Notes: generated by a model not told the origin, from the letters alone. 64,000 nucleotides of DNA from Rugamonas rivuli (GCF_009380165.1 NZ_WHUF01000007.1:186001-250000), one strand, 5' to 3'. Shown: positions 15,369 to 25,290, numbered from the stretch's first letter. Translations and numbers: made by a program.

Positions 15369-16648
15369 TGCTGGCCGCCTTCCTGATCTTCCTGGCGACG
15401 CTGATCCTCGTCATCTGGCAGCCGCGCGGCCTGGGCATAGGCTGGAGCGCGGTGGCCGGCGCCTGCGTGGCGCTGCTGGCCGGCGTGATCCACGTCGGCG
15501 ACATCCCCGTGGTGTGGCACATCGTCTGGAACGCCACCGGCACCTTCGTGGCGATCATCATCATCAGCCTGCTGCTGGACAAGGCCGGCTTCTTCGAGTG
15601 GGCCGCGCTGCACGTGGCGCGCTGGGGACGCGGCAGCGGCAAGCTGTTGTTCGCGATGTTCGTGCTGCTGGGCGCGGCGGTGTCGGCGCTGTTTGCCAAT
15701 GACGGCGCGGCGCTGATACTCACGCCCATCGTCATCGCCATGCTGCGCGAGCTGAAATTCTCGGGCAAGGCCACGCTGGCCTTCGTGATGGCGGCCGGCT
15801 TCGTCGCCGACACGGCCAGCTTGCCGCTGGTCGTATCCAACCTGGTCAACATCGTGTCGGCGGATTACTTCAACGTCAGCTTCGCGCGTTATGCGGCGGT
15901 GATGGTGCCGGTGAATTTTGTCGCCGTGGCGGCCACGCTGGCGGTGCTGCTGTGGTTCTTCCGCCGCGATATCCCGGCCGACTACGACATGGCGCAAGTC
16001 AAGCGCCCCGAAGACGCGATCCACGACCGCGCCACCTTCGTCACCGGCTGGTGGGTGCTGGGCTTGTTGCTGATCGGCTTCTTCTGGCTGGAGGATCTGG
16101 GCGTGCCGATCAGCGCCACCTCCGCCGTCGGCGCGGTCATGCTGCTGGCGGTGGCGGCGCGCGGCCATCGCATTTCCACGCGTGAGGTCATCGGCAATGC
16201 GCCGTGGCAGATCGTGGTGTTCTCGTTGGGCATGTACCTGGTGGTGTACGGCCTGCGCAATGCCGGGCTGACCGACTACCTGACAGCCGCGCTCAACGCG
16301 TGCGCGCAGCAGGGCGTGTGGGGCGCGGCGCTGGGCACCGGCATCATCACGGCCATCCTGTCGTCGATCATGAACAATCTGCCGACGGTGCTGATCGGCG
16401 CGCTGTCCATCGACGCCAGCTCTGCGCAGGGCGTGGTGCGCGAAGCCATGGTCTACGCCAACGTGATCGGCAGCGACCTGGGGCCGAAGATCACGCCCAT
16501 CGGCAGCCTGGCCACGCTGCTGTGGCTGCACGTGCTGGCGAACAAGGGCGTGCGCATATCGTGGGGTTATTACTTCCGCGTCGGCATCTGCCTGACCTTG
16601 CCGGTGCTGCTGGTGACGCTGGCGGCGCTCGCCGTACGCTTGAGCTGA
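15368..16648 (+). CDS. arsB: arsenite efflux permease, ArsB family
   Basis: The 426-residue polytopic membrane protein has 11-12 transmembrane helices. Typical ArsB stretches are visible: FANDGAALILTPIVIAML near residue 110, SSIMNNLPTVLIGALSI near 335 and GSDLGPKITPIGSLATLLWL near 370. It exports arsenite/antimonite by proton exchange, alone or with an ArsA ATPase; no arsA is present. It overlaps the arsC stop codon by one base. Confidence 0.9.
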   Translation: MLAAFLIFLATLILVIWQPRGLGIGWSAVAGACVALLAGVIHVGDIPVVWHIVWNATGTFVAIIIISLLLDKAGFFEWAALHVARWGRGSGKLLFAMFVLLGAAVSALFANDGAALILTPIVIAMLRELKFSGKATLAFVMAAGFVADTASLPLVVSNLVNIVSADYFNVSFARYAAVMVPVNFVAVAATLAVLLWFFRRDIPADYDMAQVKRPEDAIHDRATFVTGWWVLGLLLIGFFWLEDLGVPISATSAVGAVMLLAVAARGHRISTREVIGNAPWQIVVFSLGMYLVVYGLRNAGLTDYLTAALNACAQQGVWGAALGTGIITAILSSIMNNLPTVLIGALSIDASSAQGVVREAMVYANVIGSDLGPKITPIGSLATLLWLHVLANKGVRISWGYYFRVGICLTLPVLLVTLAALAVRLS

Positions 16649-16660
16649 GAGGACAACCAT

Positions 16661-17365
16661 ATGGACCTGCCCAACATCAATCCCTCGTTGCTGGAGACGC
16701 CGACGCTGGACAAGCTGGCGCCGGTTGGCGACCTCGATCATCCGCCGCGCATCCTGATGCTGTATGGCTCGTTGCGCGAGCGTTCTTTCAGCCGCTTCCT
16801 GACCGAAGAGGCGGCGCGGATACTGGAGCACTTCGGCGCCGAGGTGAAAATCTTCGACCCGACCGAGTTGCCGATGGCGGGCAGCGTGCCGGAAGACCAC
16901 CCCAAGGTGCAGGAGTTGCGCGCCTTGTCGCTATGGTCCGAGGGCCAGGTGTGGTGCAGCCCGGAGCGGCACGGCGCCATCACGGCGGTGATGAAGAACC
17001 AGATCGACTGGATCCCGCTGGAACAAGGCGCGCTGCGGCCGAGCCAGGGCCGCACGCTGGCGGTGATGCAGGTGTGCGGCGGATCGCAGTCCTTCAACGT
17101 GGTCAACACGCTGCGCCTGCTGGGGCGCTGGATGCGCATGTTCACGATACCCAACCAATCGTCGGTGCCGATGGCTTACAAGGAATTCGACGATAACGGC
17201 CGCATGCGTCCTTCAGGCTATTATGAGCGGGTGGTGGATGTGATGGAGGAGCTGTTCAAGATGACCTTGCTCCTGCGCGGCCGCACCGATTACCTGACCG
17301 ACCGCTACAGCGAACGCAACGAGCGTTCGGTGAAGGCGATCAATCGACAACTGGGGAAAATTTAA
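16661..17365 (+). CDS. arsH: NADPH-dependent FMN reductase ArsH
   Basis: This 234-residue flavodoxin-like enzyme binds FMN through YGSLRERSFSR (about 32-42) and carries the ArsH-specific SPERHGAITAVMKNQIDWIP (about 105-124). ArsH oxidises organoarsenicals and reduces quinones or metals with NADPH, adding organoarsenic resistance to the operon. It starts 12 bases after arsB with GAGAGGAC upstream. It is the last gene of the ars operon, followed by a long inverted repeat. Confidence 0.9.
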   Translation: MDLPNINPSLLETPTLDKLAPVGDLDHPPRILMLYGSLRERSFSRFLTEEAARILEHFGAEVKIFDPTELPMAGSVPEDHPKVQELRALSLWSEGQVWCSPERHGAITAVMKNQIDWIPLEQGALRPSQGRTLAVMQVCGGSQSFNVVNTLRLLGRWMRMFTIPNQSSVPMAYKEFDDNGRMRPSGYYERVVDVMEELFKMTLLLRGRTDYLTDRYSERNERSVKAINRQLGKI

Positions 17366-17369
17366 TTGT

Positions 17370-17455
17370 GGGGTCAAGTCTGACATTCGGACACGGGCTC
17401 TGCGCTAAGCAGGCGCTTACGGCAGCGCTCGTGTCCAAATGTCAGACTTGACCCC
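17370..17455. repeat. REP-like long inverted repeat
   Basis: Two 26-base arms (17370-17395 and 17430-17455) are inverted with a single mismatch, starting GGGGTCAAGTCTGACATT. The 34-base centre itself contains GC-rich short inverted segments. It lies between the convergent arsH and acyl-CoA dehydrogenase genes and could end transcription from both sides. The core resembles the GGGGCAGAGT repeats beside the RAYT gene at 35 kb. Confidence 0.7.
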
Positions 17456-17473
17456 GGAGTAGCGGCCGTTACC

Positions 17474-18601
<1,128 letters not shown>

Positions 18602-18625
18602 ATTGTCTCGTTTATCGTTATTGAA

Positions 18626-19294
18626 TCACCAGCCGATGCTTGTGCCATCGTAGTCGCGATACACCGCCAGCTCGGACGCGGGTAGCGTCGCCAGCGTTGC
18701 GCGGATGCCGGCCGCGCTTTCTTCCACCGACAGATCGGCCTCGCTGCCGCCCATGTCCGTGCGTACCCAGCCCGGATGCAGGGCGACGCAGGTGGCGCCC
18801 TGCTTGCCGAAGGTCAGCGCGGTGTCGATCAGCACCGAGTTCAGCGCCGCCTTGCTGGCGCGGTACAGCGATCCGATAGGATTGCCGCGCTCGCTCAACG
18901 AACCCATCCTCGACGACACCACCGCCAGCTTGCCGCGCACCGCGCATACCATCGGCGCGAGGATGGGCAACAGCCGCATCGCCGCCAGCACGTTGGTGTG
19001 CATCACGCTGTCGAAGTCCGACTGTAGCGGGAAGCCTTCATGGCGCGGGCCGTACACGCCGGCGTTGAGGATGGCCACGTTGAGCTCCTCGCCGTCCAGC
19101 TTCCAGCCCAGGCCGGCCACGGCTTCGACATTGGTCACGTCCAGCCCATGGGCTTCGGCGCCCATGGCGGCCAGCGCGTCCACGTCTTCCGCCTTGCGCG
19201 CGGTGGCGATCACGCGCCAGCCGTCGGCCAGGTACTGGCGTGCCAGTTCCAGGCCGATGCCGCGCGAGGCGCCGATGATCAGTGCCGTCGCCAT
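18626..19294 (-). CDS. short-chain dehydrogenase/reductase (SDR)
   Basis: The 222-residue NAD(P)H oxidoreductase has the cofactor motif GASRGIG (8-14), NAG (77-79), a catalytic Ser at 127 or 128 and Y144-x3-K148. Arg11 in the glycine loop favours NADP. The C-terminal part (HPGWVRTDMGGSEADLSVEE) resembles C-factor-like SDRs. It starts 4 bases after the thiolase stop, and the acyl-CoA dehydrogenase starts 24 bases further on, so it belongs to the same catabolic unit. The substrate is unknown. Confidence 0.85.
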   Translation of the reverse strand: MATALIIGASRGIGLELARQYLADGWRVIATARKAEDVDALAAMGAEAHGLDVTNVEAVAGLGWKLDGEELNVAILNAGVYGPRHEGFPLQSDFDSVMHTNVLAAMRLLPILAPMVCAVRGKLAVVSSRMGSLSERGNPIGSLYRASKAALNSVLIDTALTFGKQGATCVALHPGWVRTDMGGSEADLSVEESAAGIRATLATLPASELAVYRDYDGTSIGW

Positions 19295-19298
19295 CCGC

Positions 19299-20498
19299 TT
19301 ACACCAGTTCGATGGCCATCGCGGTCGCTTCGCCGCCGCCGATGCACAGCGCCGCCACGCCCTTCTTGCCGCCGGTGCGCTTCAACGCGCCGATCAGGGT
19401 GACGATGATGCGCGCGCCGGATGCGCCGATCGGGTGGCCCAGCGCGCAGGCGCCGCCGTGGATATTGACCTTGTCGTGCGGGATGTCGAGGTCGCGCATG
19501 GCGGCCATCGGCACGGCGGCAAACGCTTCGTTGATCTCGAACAGGTCGACGTCCTTGCTGCCCCAGCCGATTTTCTTGTACAGCTTTTCAACCGCGCCGA
19601 TTGGTGCGGTGGTGAACAGGTTAGGTTCCTGCGCGAAGGTGGCGTGGCCGTGGATCTTGGCGATGATGGTGGCGCCCAGTTTCTTGGCGGTCGATTCGCG
19701 CATCATGACCAGCGCGGCGGCGCCGTCGTTGATCGACGACGACGAGGCGGCGGTGATGGTGCCGTCTTTCTTGAACGCTGCGCGCAGCGTCGGGATCTTT
19801 TCGACCTTGGCTTTGAGCGGGCCTTCATCCTGTTCGATGACGGTGTCGCCGGCGCGGCTGCTGACGGTCACAGGCGCGATTTCCCACTTGAAGTAACCTT
19901 CCTTGGTGGCGACCTGTGCGCGCTTGACCGATTCGATGGCGAAGTTGTCCTGCGCTTCGCGGGTGAATTCGTACTTGGCCGAGCACTCTTCGGCGAAGGT
20001 GCCCATCGAGCGGCCTTCGCCGGTTTTCTCGTTGCGCGAGTAGGCGTCTTCCAGGCCGTCGTACATCATGTGGTCGAACAGCATGCCGTGGCCGATGCGG
20101 TAGCCGCCGCGCGCCTTCGGCACCAGATAGGGCGCGTTGGTCATCGATTCCATGCCGCCGGCGATTACCACTTCGGCGCTGCCGGCCACCAGCTGGTCGT
20201 GCGCGAAGATCGCGGCCTGCATGGCCGAGCCGCACATCTTGGACAGCGTGACGGCGCCGGTCGAAGTCGGCAGGCCGGCTTTCAACAAGGCTTGACGCGC
20301 AGGCGCCTGGCCCTGGCCCGCCATCAGGCAGTTGCCGAAGTAGACGTGCTCGACCAGCTTGCCATCGATGCCGGAGCGTTCGACGGCGGCCTGGATCGCG
20401 ACTGCGCCCAGGTCGTGCGCGGCCTTGCTGGAGAAGTCGCCCTGGAAGGCGCCCATAGGGGTGCGGGCTGCACCGACGATTACGATAGGATCATTCAT
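19299..20498 (-). CDS. acetyl-CoA C-acyltransferase (thiolase)
   Basis: The 399-residue thiolase has nucleophile Cys89 (KMCGSAMQAA), His355 (ALGHPIGASG) and the second catalytic Cys385 (LCIGGGEATA). It catalyses reversible Claisen condensation/thiolysis between acetoacetyl- or 3-ketoacyl-CoA and acetyl-CoA, in beta-oxidation or ketone body use. AtoB/BktB-type is likely. The frame overlaps the 3' end of aceK by 8 bases, coupling acetyl-CoA production to the switch of the glyoxylate bypass. Confidence 0.9.
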   Translation of the reverse strand: MNDPIVIVGAARTPMGAFQGDFSSKAAHDLGAVAIQAAVERSGIDGKLVEHVYFGNCLMAGQGQAPARQALLKAGLPTSTGAVTLSKMCGSAMQAAIFAHDQLVAGSAEVVIAGGMESMTNAPYLVPKARGGYRIGHGMLFDHMMYDGLEDAYSRNEKTGEGRSMGTFAEECSAKYEFTREAQDNFAIESVKRAQVATKEGYFKWEIAPVTVSSRAGDTVIEQDEGPLKAKVEKIPTLRAAFKKDGTITAASSSSINDGAAALVMMRESTAKKLGATIIAKIHGHATFAQEPNLFTTAPIGAVEKLYKKIGWGSKDVDLFEINEAFAAVPMAAMRDLDIPHDKVNIHGGACALGHPIGASGARIIVTLIGALKRTGGKKGVAALCIGGGEATAMAIELV

Positions 20499-22314
20499 TT
20501 TCTAAGGTCTCCATAAATGGCGGCTGGATCGCCGCCGGTGGGGTGGTGTGCTGATTGCAAAAACGGATGTGTTGCGGATACGGGAACACGTCTTCCACGT
20601 AGCCATCGAGGATGCGCTGCTTGCGCGCCTGCCACCACGCCTGCGTCAACAGGTCGCTGTGGTGCTTCATAAAATATTTTCGGATCTTGGCGTTCCCCAG
20701 CAGGAAGCGGCCGAACTGCTCGGGGAAAACGTCGTACTTGCCGATCGGGTACCACGGTTCGGAGGCCATTTCCTCTTCCTCCGTGCGGGCTTCCGGGATC
20801 ACGCGGAAATTGCAGTCGGTGATGTATTCGATTTCGTCGTAATCGTAAAACACCACGCGCTGGTGGCGCGTGACGCCGAAGTTCTTGTACAGCATATCGC
20901 CGGGGAAGATGTTGGCCGCCACCAGTTCCTTGATGGCGTTGCCGTACTCCAGCACGCCGTGTTCGATCTGGAGGTCGTCGTGGTCCTGGTCGGCGTTGGT
21001 CAGCCACATGTTCAGCGGCACCATGCGGCGCTCGATGTACAGGTGCTTGATGATGAGCTGGTCGCCCTCTTCTTCCAGCAGCGACGGCGCGAAGTGCTTG
21101 AGCTCGGCGATCAGCTCTTCGCTGAAGCGGTGGCGCGGGAAGGCGACGTTGGAATATTCCAGCGTGTCGGCCATGCGGCCGACGCGGTCGTGGTGTTTGA
21201 CCAGCAGGTATTTTTCCTTGATCAGCGCGCGCGTGGTCTCCTTGGGCGACGGGAAGAAATCCTTGATGACCTTGAACACATACGGGAAGGACGGCAGCGC
21301 GAACACCAGCATCACCAGGCCGCGGATGCCGGGCGCGATGTCGAACAGGTCGGACGAATGCTTGAGGTGCTGCAGGTAGTCGCGGTAGAACAGCGTCTTG
21401 CCCTGCTTCTGCAGGCCGAGGATGGTGTAGATCTCGCTGCGCGGCTTGCGCGGCAGCAGCGTGCGCAGGAACTGCACGTAGGCCGACGGCACTTCCATGT
21501 CGACCAGGAAGTAGGCGCGCGTGAACGAGAACAAGATCGTGATCTGCTCGTGGTCGAACAGCACGGTGTCGAGGATCAGCTCGCCGTGCTTGTTGTGCAG
21601 GATGGGCACGACGAACGGATATTCCTTGTTGCCGTTGATGCCCTTGCCGACGATGTAGGCGCCCTTGTTGCGGAAGAACAGGCTCGACAGCACATGGATC
21701 TGGTGGTTGGGCTCCAGCTTGATGCCGCCGAACAGCGTGCGCAGCCGGCCTTCGATCTGCGCCACGTCGCGCGTCAGGTTGGCGAACTTGGTCGCCAGCT
21801 GGAAGTTGGTGATGACGCGCTTGAGCGTGTAGTGCAGGCCGTCGGTGCCGGGGTAGTAGACGCGGTAGGTCGGCGCGATTTCCTCGGTTTCGATGTACTC
21901 GGTGGACACCACTGGGCGCACGAAGATGAATTCGTTGTGGAAGTAGCTGCGGTGCAGGATGTTGCAGCAGACCGAGTTGAAAAAGGTTTCGGCCAGCTCC
22001 GGCTGCTTGTGGTCGGACAGCATGCCGATGTAGTGCAGCTTGAGTTCGCGCCACACTTCATCGGTCAGCTCGGCCGGGTCGTACTCGTCTTCCAGTGTGT
22101 GCACGCATTCCTGCACGCGCTGGTCGTAAAAGCCGATGCGCTCGCGCGCGACCCGCTGCGATTCGCTCCAGGCGCCCTGCTCGAACAGCTGCCGCGCCCG
22201 CTGGCTGGTCTGGCGGAACAAGCGGTAGTGCTTGTCGAAACCGTCGCGGATGGTGCGGGCGATGTCGAACGCAATCTGCGAGCGCAGCAGTTTGGGGAAT
22301 GCAGCCTGGATCAT
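20491..22314 (-). CDS. aceK: isocitrate dehydrogenase kinase/phosphatase
   Basis: The 607-residue bifunctional enzyme phosphorylates and dephosphorylates isocitrate dehydrogenase and so directs carbon into the glyoxylate shunt when acetyl-CoA is the carbon source. The N-terminal regulatory part starts MIQAAFPKLLRSQIAFDIAR. The kinase-like half has the ATP-binding region near VFKVIKDFFPSPKETTR (about 338-354), and later YKNFGVTRHQRVVFYDYDEI (about 482-501). The length matches the family. No aceA or aceB lies next to it; instead it leads a thiolase/SDR/acyl-CoA dehydrogenase unit. Confidence 0.95.
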   Translation of the reverse strand: MIQAAFPKLLRSQIAFDIARTIRDGFDKHYRLFRQTSQRARQLFEQGAWSESQRVARERIGFYDQRVQECVHTLEDEYDPAELTDEVWRELKLHYIGMLSDHKQPELAETFFNSVCCNILHRSYFHNEFIFVRPVVSTEYIETEEIAPTYRVYYPGTDGLHYTLKRVITNFQLATKFANLTRDVAQIEGRLRTLFGGIKLEPNHQIHVLSSLFFRNKGAYIVGKGINGNKEYPFVVPILHNKHGELILDTVLFDHEQITILFSFTRAYFLVDMEVPSAYVQFLRTLLPRKPRSEIYTILGLQKQGKTLFYRDYLQHLKHSSDLFDIAPGIRGLVMLVFALPSFPYVFKVIKDFFPSPKETTRALIKEKYLLVKHHDRVGRMADTLEYSNVAFPRHRFSEELIAELKHFAPSLLEEEGDQLIIKHLYIERRMVPLNMWLTNADQDHDDLQIEHGVLEYGNAIKELVAANIFPGDMLYKNFGVTRHQRVVFYDYDEIEYITDCNFRVIPEARTEEEEMASEPWYPIGKYDVFPEQFGRFLLGNAKIRKYFMKHHSDLLTQAWWQARKQRILDGYVEDVFPYPQHIRFCNQHTTPPAAIQPPFMETLENE

Positions 22315-22333
22315 GTCAGTTCCGTTAGTGAGC

Positions 22334-22434
22334 GTCGTTCCCGCGAAAGCGGGAATCCATAGACTCTATGGATTCCCTCCATAGAACGCCGGCTAAATCA
22401 GCTCAGCATGGGTTCCCGCTTTCGCGGGAACGAC
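22334..22434. repeat. composite REP-like palindromic element
   Basis: Identical 22-base inverted arms lie at 22334-22355 and 22413-22434. Each arm is itself a hairpin, TTCCCGC-GAAA-GCGGGAA. Inside, AATCCATAGA-C-TCTATGGATT forms a further 10-bp palindrome. The internal CCATAGAACGCC and CAGCTCAGCATGG are shared with the element between gltB and gltD at 40.6-40.7 kb. It lies between liuA and aceK. Confidence 0.85.
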
Positions 22435-22447
22435 GACTAACCGGTTC

Positions 22448-23632
22448 TTACTTGGTTTCCGCGAACAGTTCGCGGCCGATCAGCATGCGGCGGATTTCGC
22501 TGGTGCCGGCGCCGATTTCATACAACTTGGCGTCGCGCCACAGGCGGCCGACCGGATACTCGTTGATGTAGCCGTTGCCGCCCAGCGTCTGGATCGCCTC
22601 GCCGGCCATCCAGGTCGCTTTTTCTGCGCTATACAAAATGGCTCCCGCTGCATCCTTGCGCAACTGGCGGACCGCTTCCGGGGTTTTGGCCCGGTCGCAG
22701 GCCTGACCGACGGCGTACACATATGCCTTGCACGCCATCATGGTCGAGTACATGTCCGCAATCTTACCCTGCATCAGCTGGAACTCGCCGATCGGCTGGC
22801 CGAATTGCTTGCGGTCGTGGATGTAAGGCACCACCGCGTCCATGCAAGCCTGCATGATGCCCAGCGGGCCGCCGGACAGCACGGTGCGCTCGAAGTCCAG
22901 GCCGGACATCAGCACGTTGACGCCCTTGCCCAGGCCGCCCAGCACGTTCTCGGCCGGCACTTCGCAGTTGTCGAACACCAGCTCGCCGGTGTGCGAGCCG
23001 CGCATGCCCAGCTTGTCGAGCTTCTGGGCCACGGAGAAGCCCTTGAAACCTTTTTCGATCAGGAAGGCGGTCATGCCTTTCGGGCCGGCTTCCAGGTCGT
23101 TCTTGGCGTAGACCACCAGCACGTCGGCGTCGGGGCCGTTGGTGATCCACATCTTGGTGCCGTTCAGCACCCAGCGGTCGCCCTTGAAATCGGCGCGCAG
23201 CTTCATGCTGACCACGTCGGAACCGGCGTTCGGCTCGGACATCGCCAAGGCGCCGACGTGTTCGCCGGAGATCAGTTTCGGCAGGTATTTTTGTTTTTGT
23301 TCTTCGGTGCCGTTGCGCTTGATCTGGTTGACGCACAGATTCGAGTGGGCGCCGTACGACAGGCCGACCGAAGCCGACGCGCGCGAGATTTCTTCCATCG
23401 CGACGATGTGGGCCAGGTAGCCCATGTTGGCGCCGCCGTATTCTTCGCCGACGGTGATGCCGAGCACGCCCAGATCGCCCATCTTGCGCCACAGGTCCAT
23501 CGGGAACTGGTCGCTGCGGTCGATTTCGGCGGCGCGCGGGGCGATTTCGGCGGCGGCGAACTGTTGCACGGCTTCGCGCAGGGCGGCGATGTCTTCGCCG
23601 TGGTCAAAGGTCAGGCCTGGGAGATGGAGCAT
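22448..23632 (-). CDS. liuA: isovaleryl-CoA dehydrogenase
   Basis: The 394-residue FAD enzyme of leucine degradation oxidises isovaleryl-CoA to 3-methylcrotonyl-CoA. The catalytic Glu248 lies in LDFERTVLSGGPLG, the position specific to isovaleryl-CoA dehydrogenases, while the usual ACAD glutamate position reads YEIGAGTSE. The start MLHLPGLTFDHGEDI at 23632 was chosen by family alignment. A LiuR-type operator lies 50-70 bases upstream and liuR is the next gene. The other liu genes (carboxylase subunits, hydratase) are not in the window. Confidence 0.9.
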   Translation of the reverse strand: MLHLPGLTFDHGEDIAALREAVQQFAAAEIAPRAAEIDRSDQFPMDLWRKMGDLGVLGITVGEEYGGANMGYLAHIVAMEEISRASASVGLSYGAHSNLCVNQIKRNGTEEQKQKYLPKLISGEHVGALAMSEPNAGSDVVSMKLRADFKGDRWVLNGTKMWITNGPDADVLVVYAKNDLEAGPKGMTAFLIEKGFKGFSVAQKLDKLGMRGSHTGELVFDNCEVPAENVLGGLGKGVNVLMSGLDFERTVLSGGPLGIMQACMDAVVPYIHDRKQFGQPIGEFQLMQGKIADMYSTMMACKAYVYAVGQACDRAKTPEAVRQLRKDAAGAILYSAEKATWMAGEAIQTLGGNGYINEYPVGRLWRDAKLYEIGAGTSEIRRMLIGRELFAETK

Positions 23633-23682
23633 GTCGTCCTCATTCTTGTGTTTTGATTGAAGCGTCAATAATACGCGGGTGT

Positions 23683-23702
23683 GACGTTAACGTAAACGTA
23701 AA
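23683..23702. promoter_or_regulatory. LiuR-like operator upstream of liuA
   Basis: GACGTTAACGTAAACGTAAA contains three spaced ACGT/CGTT units and resembles the published LiuR consensus built on ACGT-N-ACGT. It lies 51 bases upstream of the liuA start and just after the liuR stop, so it should control liuA separately from liuR. Confidence 0.55.
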
Positions 23703-23714
23703 GTAAACTCGGAA

Positions 23715-24110
23715 TCAGGCGCCTTCGCCGATGGCCGCCAGCAGGCGCTTGCACTCGTCTTCGTGGGCGGTGATCTCGGCCAGCGACATTTCGATATCCT
23801 CGCGCTGCTGTTCCAGCGTCTCGCGGTGCTGGGCCAGCACGCCGAGGAAGCGGTTCATCTGGGCGCTGGTGTCCTTCGGCGATTCGTACATGTCGACCAG
23901 GCTCTTGATCTCCGACAGCGACAGCCCCAGGCGCTTGCCGCGCAGGGTCAGCTTGAGGCGGGTGCGGTCGCGCGGCGTGTAGACTCGGTTGCGGCCGCCC
24001 GCGCCTTCGCGGGACGGGCTCAGCAAGCCCTGGTCTTCGTAAAAGCGGATCGCGCGCGCCGTGATGTCGAATTCACGGGCCAGTTCGGTAATGGTGTAAG
24101 TGTTGGGCAT
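23715..24110 (-). CDS. liuR: MerR-family regulator, LiuR-like
   Basis: This 131-residue protein has an N-terminal MerR helix-turn-helix (about 4-70, TITELAREFDITARAIRFYE) and a long dimerisation helix at the C-terminus (about 85-125). It has no metal-binding Cys pattern. MerR regulators of this type next to isovaleryl-CoA dehydrogenase are LiuR, which controls leucine/isovalerate catabolism in Proteobacteria. ATG 24110 fits the family N-terminus (MPNTYTITEL). Operators lie on both sides of the gene. Confidence 0.85.
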   Translation of the reverse strand: MPNTYTITELAREFDITARAIRFYEDQGLLSPSREGAGGRNRVYTPRDRTRLKLTLRGKRLGLSLSEIKSLVDMYESPKDTSAQMNRFLGVLAQHRETLEQQREDIEMSLAEITAHEDECKRLLAAIGEGA

Positions 24111-24142
24111 CTCAGGGTGTGCGGTAAAGTCGTACAATTTCC

Positions 24143-24160
24143 GTTTACGTCAACGTCAAT
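24143..24160. promoter_or_regulatory. LiuR-like operator between liuR and the divergent hydrolase gene
   Basis: GTTTACGTCAACGTCAAT is the reverse-orientation match of the site near 23690 (its complement reads ATTGACGTTGACGTAAAC). It lies 33 bases upstream of liuR and 38 bases upstream of the plus-strand metallo-hydrolase gene, so it could serve autoregulation and control both genes. Confidence 0.5.
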
Positions 24161-24197
24161 CACATTGTAGCGCGCCTGCCCATCGGAGAGAACAAAT

Positions 24198-25238
24198 ATG
24201 AACCTGCTCGAATCGCAACTGGACTACCCGCTGGGCGACACCATCCCGGCCGCCGGCGCCGTGCACGAGATCGTTCCGGGCCTGCGCTGGCTGCGCATGC
24301 CGCTGCCGTTTGCGCTGGATCATATCAACCTCTGGCTGCTGCGCGACGGCGACGGCTGGAGCGCGGTCGACTGCGGGGTGGCGAGCGACGCCACCCGCGC
24401 CGCCTGGGAAACCGTGTTCGACAGCGGCCTGGACGGCCTGCCGCTGCGGCGCGTGTTCGCCACCCATTGCCATCCCGACCACATCGGCCTGGCCGACTGG
24501 CTGTGCCAGCGCTGGGACGCGCCGCTGTGGACCACCACCGGCGAATACGCGTTCGCGCGCATGATGTCGGCCGCCCTGCCGGGCGTGGACGGCCCTGCGG
24601 CGCTGCCGCACTTCCAGCGCCACGGCCTGCGCGACCCCGACATGCTGGAAAAGATGGCTGGCCGGAAAAATTACTATCCGACCTTGGTACCGTCGGTACC
24701 AACCGCCTACACCCGCATCCAGGATGGACAGTTGGTCGCAATTGGCGACCATCAATGGCAGGTCATCACCGGCTTCGGCCATGCTCCCGAACACGCTTCA
24801 CTGTATTGCGCCGCGCTCAATGTGCTGATCGCCGGCGATATGGTGCTGCCGCGCATCTCCACCAATGTGTCGGTTTTCGCCGTGGAGCCGGAATCGAACC
24901 CGCTGACGCTGTATCTGGATTCATTGGCCAAGTTTGTTGACTTGCCGAATGATGTATTGGTTTTGCCCTCGCACGGCAAACCGTTCCACGGCCTCCGCAC
25001 CCGTATTGCACAATTGCAACAGCATCATGTCGAGCGGCTGGCCGAGGTGGTCGACGCTTGTGGCGACTGGCAGTCGGCGGCCGACATCGTGCCGCTGATG
25101 TTCAAACGGCCGCTGGACGCCCACCAGCTTGGCTTTGCGCTGGGCGAGGCGCTGGCCCACCTGCACAAATTGTGGCACGACGGTATCGTGCGCCGTGAAA
25201 CAGGAGCGGACGGCATCATACGCTTCCGCCTCAAGTAG
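24198..25238 (+). CDS. metallo-beta-lactamase-fold hydrolase
   Basis: The 346-residue protein has the di-zinc motif T89-H-C-H-P-D-H95 (HxHxDH variant with Cys between the first two His), Asp58 in AVDCG, GHAPEH near 195 and GDMVLP near 213. A C-terminal winged-helix-like extension (about 270-346) is typical of the LACTB2/hydroxyacylglutathione-hydrolase-like MBL subgroup. These hydrolyse thioesters or phosphoesters; the substrate is unknown. The divergent liuR gene and shared operator suggest a role in acyl-CoA metabolism, possibly as an acyl-CoA thioesterase (inference). Confidence 0.8.
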   Translation: MNLLESQLDYPLGDTIPAAGAVHEIVPGLRWLRMPLPFALDHINLWLLRDGDGWSAVDCGVASDATRAAWETVFDSGLDGLPLRRVFATHCHPDHIGLADWLCQRWDAPLWTTTGEYAFARMMSAALPGVDGPAALPHFQRHGLRDPDMLEKMAGRKNYYPTLVPSVPTAYTRIQDGQLVAIGDHQWQVITGFGHAPEHASLYCAALNVLIAGDMVLPRISTNVSVFAVEPESNPLTLYLDSLAKFVDLPNDVLVLPSHGKPFHGLRTRIAQLQQHHVERLAEVVDACGDWQSAADIVPLMFKRPLDAHQLGFALGEALAHLHKLWHDGIVRRETGADGIIRFRLK

Positions 25239-25262
25239 CGCTGAAAGTCTGGCCGTAAACTA

Positions 25263-25290
25263 GCAGTAGTGTTATTGTAATAACTTCACT
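25263..25290. promoter_or_regulatory. AT-rich imperfect palindrome
   Basis: AGTGTTATT-GT-AATAACTTCACT is an inverted repeat with a 2-base bulge, 24-30 bases after the hydrolase stop and about 190 bases upstream of the small regulator gene. It could be a regulator site or a weak terminator. No function can be assigned. Confidence 0.25.

Noticed and set aside
15248..16900. Long minus-strand frame opposite arsB
   Set aside because: The translation is His/Arg/Gln-rich and matches no family, and arsB, arsC and arsH occupy the region on the plus strand.
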